Assembly: GCA_951799445.1 (NCBI GenBank)
Contig: OX637287.1
Span: 48,203,724-48,267,723, forward strand
Reading direction: 5' to 3'
DNA length: 64,000 nucleotides
From: Pseudisothecium myosuroides
Lineage: Eukaryota; Streptophyta; Bryopsida; Hypnales; Lembophyllaceae
Part shown: one piece after another, positions 12,485 to 23,942 of the stretch
How positions within the stretch are numbered: position 1 is the stretch's first letter
Layout of the letters: the number at the start of each line of letters is the position of its first letter
Position numbers and translations under genes: made by a program
Notes under the pieces: model-generated
Told to the model about the DNA's origin: nothing
Database searches by the model: none
Seen by the model: the letters and a program-made list of their open reading frames with translations, nothing else

Positions 12485-13589
12485 GGCTGGAGGCCCTGCA
12501 CACCCCTCCTCCTGTGGGCTCAGCGGCTGGATCGGAACATCGTCGCCTGAACAGAGAGAGAAGAAGAGCTTCATTAGGGCTTCGGCTAGACTTTATTCGT
12601 CTGCCAATTAGGGTTACATCCACCAATTAACTACGTTCATCCAATATAGTCATCTTCTAAACTGAGCCCACCGGAAAGAGTGAAGCCCAAGTTTTACTCA
12701 AACCTGCGTACAGCCTATCACCATGCAATCATATCCATTGATCGGGTGAATGTACTATGGTGTGTTTGTGGAACTAAATGTTTTGTAAAAGAAAAATGAA
12801 ATTAGGAAAATGCCTGTTTTTGTGAAATATTCTTGGGTAATTTTTTAATTATCATTCACCAAAAAACAATTCTTGAAAATATTCCTTTCTTGAAACTTAG
12901 GCACTTATTTTTAGAACTATTTAATGTCAAAACTGCTATTTGTTTATGATATTTGCATTCCTCATTTTATATAAGCCCTCAAATTCATTCGTCACACACT
13001 TCTAGTCTTCTACATCTTTTTAAGGCTAAGTCATATGTGGCAAGCATAACATCAGTACAAACAATATACAACTAAACACAAGTCCCAAAGTATTACCAAA
13101 TACCTTAGTAAATAGGCATAAAGTAAGGCAATGAGCAAGGTGAATTAGGCCACTTCTTTTTCTAAAAGATCATTCTTTCTTAGATACTTGGGCTTTGTTC
13201 AAGTAACTGGGACCCTTCTATAGCCACAAAATAATGTTATGAGGTTGGAAACACAATCATTCTCTTGTGGCTTCTATTTTGTTTTGAATGTTTTTTCAAC
13301 CTCACAAATATAGGTAGCATTCACTATCTTTATAGTCAATTTTCATTCAATAGAAACATCTAGGAATGTGATGATGGTCATATTATTTGTCATAGATTAT
13401 TAATGGGTTTTTTTAAATGTGCATTATGCTTCCAAATAAAAATAAAAATTAATCAACGGTCCAAATATTTCTTGTTATAAAATTTACTATATATAAAAAT
13501 TTGTACTACTTTGATGACTAATAACAATAATAACTAGTAATAATATTACGCCATATTGACAACCTCATAAACATAGCCTATCATTCCAA
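12485..13589. other. Promoter side of ubiquitin-eS31, then AT-rich spacer
   Basis: The first 150-200 bp on the minus strand hold the leader and probable promoter of the ubiquitin gene. The rest is AT-rich with no exon that I can support. Confidence 0.45.
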
Positions 13590-13743
13590 CATCACAAAGT
13601 TTAGACCCTACGATTTGGCAACAAGTATCGTGCGGTTTTCGTTGTTTCATGGGTTCGTACCATAATCGCACTAACTCAGTGTATTTTTACGCATTGAATC
13701 AGTGCGAAAACAATGAATATCAATAGCGTACGGTTTATGTACT

Positions 13744-13792
13744 TTAACTATATGATTGCTGTGCAGTTTTGACACAACAATTGTATAGTTAA
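13744..13792. repeat. 41-bp imperfect palindrome flanked by TTAA on both sides
   Basis: Between TTAA at 13744 and TTAA at 13789 lies CTATATGATTGCTGTGCAG, a TTTTG loop and ACACAACAATTGTATAG, whose arms pair with few mismatches. The right palindrome arm lacks this segment. It therefore appears to be an insertion that duplicated TTAA, a minimal foldback. Confidence 0.65.
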
Positions 13793-14719
13793 CCCCTAAA
13801 AGCCCGTTGTCCCTTCGAGGGACAAATGTGTCTTCGGGCATGTACCTTTTTGCTGAAATTTTCTTCTGATTTTTTTGAAACTTTTTGTGAACATGAAGAA
13901 TTGAGAGAGGTACGTGGCAGAAAAAAAAATTTGAAATCGGACCTTTGAGCAAGAAGTTATGCCATTTCTTGGAATGCGTGGGGACTGGGGGCAGCAAAAA
14001 AAATTTGCAAAATTTTGAATTTTTTTTTAAAATATTTTTTTTCTCATAGATTATATTTTTGTCTATCTGGAAAGCTTTTATTCATTTCATTTGGATTTGT
14101 TATGAGGAAGTTATGGACATTCTTGTTTTTCGGGCAGTTAGAGCATCTTCTTGAAAAAAATAACTTGTAGGATTCATTTCGGAATGCAATTTTTGTAATT
14201 TTTCAAATTTTTTTTTTGTGAATGGTTAAGTTTACTTGCTAGAACAATCTCACCATTGGGATTAGTGCATTTTAATTCCATCTAAAATATATGAATATTT
14301 TAGATTTTCCTTCTATCTTGTACCTACTTCTACTTAACAATTTTTTTAAGAATGATAATTAAGTTTTTTTGAATTTTTTTTTTTTTCCTAGACTCTCAAC
14401 TCAATTCTCCACTATAAAGATTTAAAGCTCAAAACTCTGTAGTGCAAAAATTTTAAGTTAAAAATGTTTAAAGTCAAAAAATTTGGTCCCGCAATGTGCT
14501 GAAAAATTTGATTTTTCCACTTTCAACGCAGATATCTTGCAATCTGTGCGGTCAAAAATTTTGAAATTTTTTCCACACATTCTCATACCAATAAGGTGTA
14601 AGATCCTACGGTTAGATGTGAAAAAAAAACAATTTGAATTTTTTTGTACTTTTTGCTATAGAAATGGCAGTTTTGAGTGTTTTTTGGCAGAAAAAAGGCC
14701 TTGGGCCTTTAGGGGTTAA
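13789..14719. mobile_element. TTAA-bounded non-autonomous element, copy C
   Basis: It begins TTAACCCCTAAAAGCCC and ends GGCCTTTAGGGGTTAA (931 bp). The subterminal hairpin GTCCCTTCGAGGGAC is at 13809-13823. Read backwards it matches the copy at 63005-63929 over most of its length (shared GGGACAAATGTGT, TTCGGGCA, GAAATTTTCTTCTGATTTTTT). It has no coding potential. It sits on the axis of the palindrome described separately. Confidence 0.8.
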
Positions 14720-14873
14720 AGTACATAAACCATACGCTATTGATATTCATTGTTTTTGCACTGATTCACTGCGTAAAAATACACTGAGTCAGTGCGATTA
14801 TGGTACGAACCCATGAAACAACGATAACCGCACGATAATTGCTGCCAAATCATAGGGTCTAAACTTTGTGATG

Positions 14874-16059
14874 AAAATTCAAGTATTAAAAATAAAAATA
14901 AATTTTTTGGTGATTTATTGGAATTAGATGTTAATCTTATAAATAAATTTGAGAAAGATTTGGTGTATACTTTTCCAAATTAGACCACATATTAGGTAAT
15001 TTTCCAAAATTGTATCTAACATCTCATTTTTTTAATGCAAACTTCAAAAATGTTGAGGAAGTCATGTATGCTTTCTTAGTCTTGATAGCACATCTTTTGG
15101 GTCTAGGGTTTAGGGTCAAAATATTGAGATGTGTTGTCAGGACTAAGGAAATTAGTCTCAAATTCAATAAATCTTGGAGAAAAAATCACATTAGAAATTC
15201 ATTTAAAATAATAGTTGAATAGATTTTGAGAAGGCATTAATTGATTGGAGTTAAGCTTGTTATGCCCTTTAACTCATATTTTTTTGGTGACCAATTTTTT
15301 AGATTTAACATGTGAAAAGAGGATTGAAAAGTGATCCTTAGTCTTGACAGTACATCTCTTGCATTTCTAATTTCTTGCTCTAACTATATTCTTCTACTCT
15401 TCTTTGAAATCTAGGATGTGATCTTATCTTGAAAAATATCCATTTTTCTTATGTTTATAGTGTCCATAATATCATCCCTATATTCATGATTTATAAAGAT
15501 TCTAGTACATCTATTTCATTTTAATTTTTCCTTATCAACTACTATGATTTGTCCTAATATGAAGGGGGATAAGCGTCACCTTGAAAATTAGTCTCACCAC
15601 AAAATTTTATTTTTGTGTAAATTGATACTCCTGAAAATAAGTTTCACCACAAAATTTTATTTTTGTGTAAGTTGATACTCCGTACAATACAATATTGTTC
15701 CAAAATAGAGTGACTTTGGTAAATTAGTGTCACACGCACTATAAGGACAAATCTGCGTGACGGACTCGGGGTAGCAAGCTTGTCCGTCCTTCCTTTCTTC
15801 AAAGGGAAGCTACCTTCGAGCTCCGGTGCCGATGTTTTGCCGGCGCTGGACTTTGTTGCGCCGGATCATGGGAGAGCAAGAGCACCGGAGCATTTTCGCA
15901 CTGGATTGAAGAACGGAGCTAATTTCGGAGCTAGAATTCAGACGCCTTTGCTTTCTTCACAATGTATGTCAGTACGAAACTATGAATCTTGAATCAAGGA
16001 CTTAGCGCTTCAATTCAAGGAGAAAACCCTAGTTGCATTGGATTTCCGAGTCGCCCACG
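14874..16059 (+). other. Spacer and 5' region of XPD
   Basis: AT-rich up to about 15.7 kb, then gene-like. The last 280 bp are probably the XPD leader. It includes AAAACCCTAG at 16023-16032, which resembles the telo-box (AAACCCTA) often found in plant housekeeping gene leaders. No separate gene is supported. Confidence 0.5.
15583..15682. repeat. Tandem duplication of a 50-bp unit upstream of XPD
   Basis: Two units of exactly 50 bp (15583-15632 and 15633-15682) differ at about four positions. Each holds CACAAAATTTTATTTTTGTG, which can fold on itself. It lies about 380 bp upstream of the XPD start codon. Confidence 0.85.
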
Positions 16060-19000
16060 ATGAAGTTCAAGATCGAGGGTCTGACGGTGTACTTTCCTTA
16101 CGAATACATTTACCCGGAGCAGTATGATTACATGTTGGATCTCAAGCGGACGCTGGATGCGCGCGGGCATTGTTTGTTGGAGATGCCCACGGGAACTGGC
16201 AAGACTATCACGTTGCTGTCCCTGATCAGCAGCTACATGCTCACCAATCCTTCGGTCGGGAAGCTCATTTACTGCACGCGCACCGTCCACGAGATGGAGA
16301 AGGTGCTGGAGGAGCTTCGGAAGCTGCAGGCTTATCAGGAAAAGGAGCTCGGCAAGGCTGCCAAAATGCTGGCCCTTGGACTCAGCTCTCGGAAGAACCT
16401 CTGTATTCACCCTGAGGTACGCTCTGATTCTTTAGGGTGTTTGTGGTTCATGGAATTCAGGTGCGAAATTGTTGAAGCTCTAGCGGGGGGGTATTGGCAG
16501 TTGAAACGTTTGGGTTTTTTTGCCCTTCATAGTTTTGATCTTGACGTTTTGGAAATAATCAAATGATTTTGGAATCGCTTGAGTTTGGTTGGAAGATTAC
16601 ATTTTGTAAGTTCGAATATTGAGCCTATGGATTGATAGGAAAGCTAAACCCTATTTGGTAGCCCTACTCAGGGTTTTAGGGTTTATGAGCAGTTTTTTTG
16701 GGTTTATCACAATTTCTTGCACTTTCATGTATGAATTTTGTAATGTGTCTTATTCACCGACAACTGTGTGCTTTTGTTGATGATGCGGCGCAGCCGGCGC
16801 TATTCTTTCGTTAGAAAATGTGTCCCCAAGTGAGTTAAAACCTGAAATTAACTAATTATAGAGTAAATCTTGACCTATAACGGAGCCTGAATTTGACTTT
16901 ATTTTCCTATATTTGAATAACAAATCACTTTGATTGTCATTTTTATGAGTCACATTTGTAATTTATTGTGTGTTTTGAACGTTTCTATGGCATTTTGAGT
17001 CATTTTCATTGATTCCAAACATTTTCCTATTAACTATTTCGGGTTGAGCAGCTGAGTTGATGGCCTGTGGCTGCCTATCTTTTGACTCTGATTTGGTCTA
17101 AAATTACTTAGATTTTCAGTTAGAAGCATTGGTTGGTGATAATTTGGGTTTTCCCGTGCAGATCAGTGGCGAAGGATCAAGGGAGAGTGTAGATGCAGGT
17201 TGTAGGAAATTGACGGCTTCCTGGGTGAGGGCCTTGGCGTTGGACAATCCAGACATTGAATCATGTAGTTTCTTTGAAGGATATGCTAAAGAGGGAAATG
17301 ATGCACTTCTTCCATCGGGCGTGTACACCTTGCACGATCTGCGGGGTTTTGGACGAGAGAAAGGATGGTGCCCGTACTTTCTTGCTCGTCATATGATTCA
17401 GTTTGCCAACGTGGTGGTGTACAATTACCAATATCTTTTAGATCCCAAAGTGGCGGGGATCATCTCCAAAGAAATGGAGAAGGAGTGCGTAGTCGTGTTT
17501 GATGAAGCCCACAACATCGACAACGTGTGTATCGAGGCTTTAAGCGTCAACATCCGACAGCAAACTCTCGACGGTGCAACTCGGAATCTCAGCCAAGTCA
17601 CTCAGCTTATCGAGAAGTGAGTTTTACGACTTCCTGGATCATCTTGTTTATGTGACATTTTTATTGTGATAATCTTGAGAAATTCAAGGACTGTTGCAAC
17701 TGGTGAAAGCTAGTTTGTAACATAAAGGACGCGGAGGAGGAAACTCAGCATACATTCTTCTCCCGACTCTTCGAGATTGAGACCCCGAATCCGAGCTTCA
17801 GGGTGCTCTTTGAAGACCCTCATAAATCACAAACCGTATTAAACGAGTAGGGCTTGTGATAAAGATGGAATGGTTGGTAGGGCGTGCATCCTGTCCCGCT
17901 TAGGATCTAGTAAAAAAAAGTACCCCCCAAAGCTCTCGTAGGTGTTGATCTCATAGACCTTTTTTTTTATAAAATTCACCAGGTTCCTGTATCCTTTCGA
18001 TATGACTTTGTCGCGTTCAGTACCCTATAGAATGCCAGGAATGCTCGACATTGTAGTTCCTCTCTTGTCGTACTGACGAATCTTAAGCCTGTATTGTGTG
18101 TAAGACCTGATCATTTTATCCGTTTAATTGTCATACTTTTGTCCATGTCTTAGGAAATCGTTTTCATTATGTATCATTTGTATCTCTTGTTTCAGGGGTT
18201 TGTAACTTCCCATCCAATTTTGTTGTTAATAGAATGAGTACTTTTTACTATTACCTTGGAAGTTGCTGCATGTTGTGAGAGTGCGGATCTCTTAGCAACG
18301 CATTCACAGAGGATTGCAACCTACAGGTCTAAGGCTACAGATGCAAACCGACTTCGTCAAGAATATAACAGATTGGTTGAGGGTTTAGCCCAACGTGGCA
18401 ATCTAGCTGGTGCGCCTCCCTTCCTTCTTTTGGAAATGGTTTTGATGTTGAGCAGTGTGTGTTCTTCTTAAATGCATCACATCCTTCGCTTGCTTTAAAT
18501 TGCGTCTTTAACCCCTAAAAGTCCAAGAGGTTCGGACAAAACACAAATGTGTTATAAAATATAAGTTATATACTATTTTTGAAGTTTGCATCAAAGAAGA
18601 TAATGTGAATCACGAAAAGTAGAAAATATCCATACGGTCAAAATTATAAAATGATTTTTAGATGCTCTTCAAATAAGTTTTGAAGATATAACTCCAAAAA
18701 TACATCAAAAGTACAAGTTCTATCTTTGGCATTTGAATTATTTTTTTATTGGTCAAAATTGTGGTTTCTATTGATTTGTGAAAAAATTTGTCTAGTAATG
18801 CGAACACCAACACTTTCCTGAAATAGTAAGTTTTTCAACACTAGGCAAATTCTAAACCCTTTGTGCTATTTCTCTTCTAATTTTTGTAGCGATCTTAGTT
18901 TTGAATATAAATATTGAAAGACAACCCAATCTTTTGAAAAAAAAAAAACATTTGAAAAAAGCTTTTTTTGGCCCGAAAATCTGCCCGAAGTCGAGCAGCG

Positions 19001-22000
19001 ACCAAAAATAGTCGTTTGAGCGCTTAGGGGTTAATAGCTGAGATTGTAAGATTTCTTTTGATGACCTGCAGGGACTGATACATGGCTAGCGAATCCTGCG
19101 TTGCCACAAGACATACTGCAAGAAGCAGTCCCTGGTAACATTCGGCGTGCGGAGCACTTTGTAGCTTTCTTGAAGCGGCTCGTGCAGTACATTAAGAATC
19201 GAATGATTACCGAGCAAGTGGAGAGCGAGAGTCCAGTTTCTTTCGTGACGTCACTGCAGGTACTGATCTCTACTAATGTGCACAAGGCTTTGGCACCTTT
19301 TAGTAATTCATGTACTTAGTTTAATAACTTTTCTTTTCACTGTTGATTGTAATGATCAAATGCTTTTGGAGGCTTTTTGTTCTCGGCTCAAGTGAATATT
19401 TCCGTGTGTAGTATTTTCGTGCATATAGATGCCTAAATCGTTTTGTGACGTTATCCAATCAATTGCAGAATCAAGCTGGCATTGACCAAAAGAGTTTGAA
19501 ATTTTGTTATGATCGACTGCATTCGCTATTGCTGACTCTAGAAGTCACAAACACGGATGAATTTATGCACATTCAAACCATCTGTGACTTCGCCACGCTG
19601 GTTGGCACCTACACAAGAGGATTTACCATCATTATTGAGCCTTATGATGAACGCATGCCCAATATACCTGATCCAGTATTGCAGGTGCGTTCTTCCCCCT
19701 GTTTTCTGAGCTTCTGATACTATTAGTACTATCACTTTCTGAGTAGTGACGTCTTCCGTGTCTGTGTTTTATCGTCTCTCTTTCGGCAGTTTTTTGCTTT
19801 AATAGTTTTTTCATGTGCTTTAACTTAAATCCTGACTTTCGCTGCTCATGGCTGCAGCTGAGCTGTTTGGATTCCTCCCTTGCAATAAAGCCAGTATTTG
19901 AAAAGTTCCAAAGTGTTGTAATCACATCTGGTACACTTAGCCCCATCGACCTGTATCCACGTTTGCTTAACTTCCATCCAGTCATCTCAAACAGCTATAA
20001 GATGACGCTTACTCGCGACTGTCTATGCCCCATGGTCCTCACACGGGGGAGGTGAGTGCAGTTCTGCGCAGGTCTCAATTAAATTTTTAATGTTTATGTT
20101 TATATTCCTTGTATATAAACGACAATTTTGCAGCCAACTTGATAGTTTAGAATTCTATTAAATGTGCGTATTAGGCCTTATCTTTCTGCATGATACGCAT
20201 TTGTAAGAGCAGGTGATACGAATGTATAGATTTGAGGAGGCACTGATCTATACTATCCATTTCAAACAGCGATCAGCTGCCTGTAAGTACGAAGTTTGAC
20301 ATGCGGAGTGATCCGGGAGTGGTTCGTAACTATGGGCGTCTACTGCTGGAGATGGTCTCCGCTGTGCCGGATGGAATTGTGTGTTTTTTTGTCAGTTATT
20401 CGTACATGGACGGAATTGTGAACAGTTGGAATGAGATGGGTATCCTACAGGTCTGTATCACATACTCTCAATTTGCAGGGTTCAGAATGTTTAGACTGAT
20501 CGAATTATGAAGTGGATCGTTTGAACTATCCGCGATATTACACTTCTATTTGAGAAGTTTCAAATTTATAGTCTCGTCTGCATACTCAGCATCCCATTTT
20601 AATGCACAGGAAGTAATGCAACACAAGTTGGTTTTCATTGAGACCCAAGACGTGGTGGAGACCACACTTGCCCTTGACAACTACAGACGAGCTTGTGATT
20701 GTGGCCGTGGTGCTGTCTTCTTCTCTGTTGCCAGGTACTGAGTTTTATTTCACTTTTACGGTAGTATTGTCTTGGTTTAAGTGGTTCCCTCAGCTTTTGG
20801 CACACTGTCGTTGTTGATCAGGTCATGATTTTACGATTTGTGACTTTGTCGGCTCTTTGCTTTAAGGACACTTAGTTTGTAGGTCTTAGAAAAGTATTGG
20901 TCAAGTCTCTTTTGAAGAAATGCAGATGTTTACTCACCAACTCATCTGAGACATCGTTTAATGCTTACTTGGTGATGTTCAGAGGCAAAGTTGCAGAAGG
21001 TATTGATTTTGACAGGCATTATGGTCGCCTTGTGATCATGTACGGTGTACCATTTCAATATACACTCAGCAGGTGCGTATATGTCTCACAGTTTTTGCTT
21101 ATGGTAAAGATCGTGCCTTACTATTTTAGCCAGAACAAGTGCAACTATGGTCTTTAGTTCTATGCGTACTTAAGATCAGTTTGCTGTTAAGCTTGCTTGG
21201 TCGGATATTTTATTGGATTGAGCTCTCACTTGTGACCCTATCTTTGTTCTTGCCTAGTAATACGAAGTCTTACATCCAGGGTGTTTGTGATATGATCTTT
21301 GCAGAATACTTCGAGCACGTCTGGAGTATCTGCGGGAAACTTTTCAGATCAAAGAGAATGACTTCTTGACATTTGATGCTGTGGTATGTTTAGGAGAAGG
21401 CCTTGACTTGTATCCGTGGCTTTGAAATCCATTTACTATCTTACGACGTTCTGTTTATTTAGCCTTCTGTTATGAGATTCAAATGGACGATATTTTCGTT
21501 ATACCTGTTCCTTCTAATGCAATGCATTTGTGCACGGAATGGACCAGCGGCAAGCTGCGCAGTGTGTGGGACGCGTCATCCGTTCGAAAGCTGACTACGG
21601 AATGATGATTTTTGCTGACAAGAGGTACATTCTACGTCAAACCTTTAGGAAGTGCCTATTCTTAAATATTTAACTTCTCCTACATTGTTGATGACTTATA
21701 CATCGATATTCGTTGCGGATGTGCACAAATGATTATGGTGAATTTCTTCGACAGCAAAGTTAATCTTTGAGAGTAGCTCCTCTTTTGAGGTTTCCTTACT
21801 AATTCTAATGATGCACAGATATAATCGCCATGACAAGCGATCGAAATTACCACAGTGGATTTTGTCACATCTTCGAGATGCCCACCTCAACCTCAGTACA
21901 GATATGTCTGTCCATATTGCTCGAGAGGTACCATAAGTCCATTATATCTTGTTGGCCGCAGTATTGTATGATTTCACTGCAAGAAGGGCAACTTTACCGA

Positions 22001-22203
22001 CCAAGCACCTCTGTTCTATTTAGTTTAATACAGTTGAAGTGGTGGCTTTGGTATTGATTTGCACTGCTTATCTAGTTTCTAACCTGCTGAATGCTGTGCT
22101 TCAGTTTTTGAGACGAATGGCCCAGCCTTATGATAAAGCTGGAAAAGGAACCAATGCGACACTGCTCTCACAGGCTGACTTGGAGGAAAGGGAGAAGAAA
22201 TGA
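16060..22203 (+). CDS. XPD: TFIIH helicase subunit XPD (ERCC2/UVH6)
   Basis: 5'-3' DNA helicase of TFIIH, acting in nucleotide excision repair and in transcription initiation in the nucleus. I read 13 exons: 16060-16416, 17162-17616, 18282-18409, 19072-19259, 19469-19684, 19858-20051, 20270-20450, 20610-20734, 20983-21072, 21305-21383, 21548-21624, 21819-21927 and 22105-22203. All have GT-AG borders and matching phases. The product is 765 aa (human 760, Arabidopsis UVH6 758). Walker A MPTGTGKT has Lys48. The four iron-sulfur Cys are 115, 133, 154 and 189, and DEAH is at 233-236, each within one residue of the human numbering. The helicase C-domain motifs [20 protein letters not shown] and [14 protein letters not shown] are present. 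The start of exon 3 is the least certain border. It converges tail-to-tail with the coiled-coil gene. Confidence 0.95.
18508..19034. mobile_element. TTAA-bounded element in XPD intron 3
   Basis: It begins TTAACCCCTAAAAGTCC and ends CGCTTAGGGGTTAA (527 bp), wholly inside the intron between exons 3 and 4, 37 bp before the acceptor. An inverted pair GTCC/GGAC lies near its left end, followed by ACACAAATGTGT as in copy C. It is shorter than the 925-950 bp copies, so probably internally deleted. Confidence 0.7.
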
Positions 22204-23942
22204 ACCTAAACTCACTAAATTCGCTTGCAATCTTATGATAAACTAAACCCCGATCCATATCTCTCTCTAGGTAAGCTCTTTTCCTTCTTTTTTGCTTCAT
22301 ATTGACAACGAGTTTAGGTTCCACAACTAGATCACAAAGTAGGGACAGAGGTTTCAGTACTTTTGAGTGATTTTAATCATGGGGAGGTGTGCAATGGTGA
22401 GATGTAATCAAGTCAATCGGAAAGACATCCCCATTCACATCATGAATATTATTGAAAGATTGTGAGCTAAATATTTAGAACAGTACCATAAGTACCTATA
22501 GGTATAGAGAGCGGATAATAGCGTCGTCTCTCCATGGATTGCATCATGCTTATCTTACGTTCCTTTGCCTTGATCAATCTCTTAATGATGTGTAATAATT
22601 CTTGAAGTTCTCTTCGTTTTTTGAAAACAATGTTCGACACTGATCCATTGTGTTCATAGTTATGTTTGAAATTCAATTTGCTGGACTGGACTCCTTGTTG
22701 GGGGTCTGCACTTAGCACTGAGTGTTTCGTGTAGAAAGAATGTAGTAGACTCTGCATCAAGTGATCATTGTATACGTGTGCAGGCTGGATAATACATTTA
22801 CAAGGACGTAATGTGGCATTCTGGTTCTTTTGTTCACTAGTTACGCCTCCTGCCAATTATTGGTAGTCGACAAAGTGTGATGTGAACGCTCAAGCATTCA
22901 TCCTGAAGTTGACGTGGCTGTGAGCTTGCAATTCGTCACCAGTCCCTCGATTTTTTTAGAATGAGTCCTGAGGTGATTAAATTATATCTTTTTGAGGCAA
23001 TAGCAAATGAGTTCCTTATGTCTAGTATAATTCTTAAGAACTCTCACTGCTTTGAAGTTTTGGGACCATTGGACCAGAAGTTATTTGTACCGGTTACAAC
23101 AAAAATCTTGTTGAGAACGTATTGAAGCTTTAATCCACTACCTAGTCAAATTAGGGTTTCAATACAATCGCATGGACGCTTAGGTGAGTGTGCCGTGAAA
23201 TTACGGTCCCCAGCAATGCTAGACCTGGGAGGCTACATTGCTCATATCTCTCCCAATCGTATTGGTAAAGAATGTTATGATGGGAATCAACTCTTGAATG
23301 GAAGTGATTTTATCTGTGATCATGTTTCAAGTACCTTACTCAAAGCTGTAAAACTTTGACAAATATGACCAGATACGACTAAATATGAAAAATATCACCA
23401 GTGTCATATTTGGCACACTGCTTGGGTGTTAGAGCACAAAAATTGCACTCAAAGACTGGAATAGATTTGACAGACGAATGGCATCAGTCAGCATCTTCAA
23501 AATTTGCAATTTAAATTCAATTTGTTCATTGAAATGTGAGTCCACATGTTAAATTTGAAACTGGGCTACCTAAAAAGACGGGACTATGGAAAGGAACAGA
23601 GCTCACAAATGTGATGATTCGCAAAAAACTACAGATGCGTAGTTATCATATTGAAAAAAATATTTGTACACTTGGATGGTCAGACAATGCAAGCCCTTGA
23701 ACTATCTACAAGGTGTTCGAATTGCAGCTTGCAGTCGAGCAAGAGAAAAGCGTGGGTCAAAATCTCAGTCTTCGTTTCACTAAGAGTAAGCTGATGGTAC
23801 AGGATCTGACCCGAGCGACCCAGATTGGAACGCTGCTGAGCAGAAAGCTTGATGAAGCTTAATAACGATGAATGAAGCCCTAGTCAGGGAATTGTAATAA
23901 TCTACGCGCCACTTCCAGTGCTACTCAAAAGAATACGTGATT
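22204..23942. other. Convergent spacer between XPD and the coiled-coil gene
   Basis: This holds the presumed 3' ends of both flanking genes. An open frame on the minus strand at 22467-22856 has no recognisable content or intron signals and is treated as chance. Nothing else is seen. Confidence 0.45.

Larger units (their letters stand above)
13590..14873. repeat. Large palindrome with about 158-bp arms, split by a TTAA element
   Basis: The left arm 13590-13747 (from CATCACAAAGTTTAGACCC to GGTTTATGTACTTTAA) is repeated in inverted orientation at 14716-14873 (TTAAAGTACATAAACC to GGGTCTAAACTTTGTGATG), with only scattered differences. If the inner 930-bp element and a small foldback are removed, the arms meet as GTACTTTAAAGTAC, an uninterrupted palindrome whose centre is TTAA. 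The origin of the palindrome (an older foldback element or a local inversion-duplication) is not clear. Confidence 0.85.

Noticed and set aside
22467..22856. 129-codon frame on the minus strand after XPD
   Set aside because: Composition and lack of any motif or intron border suggest chance in a 3' flank.
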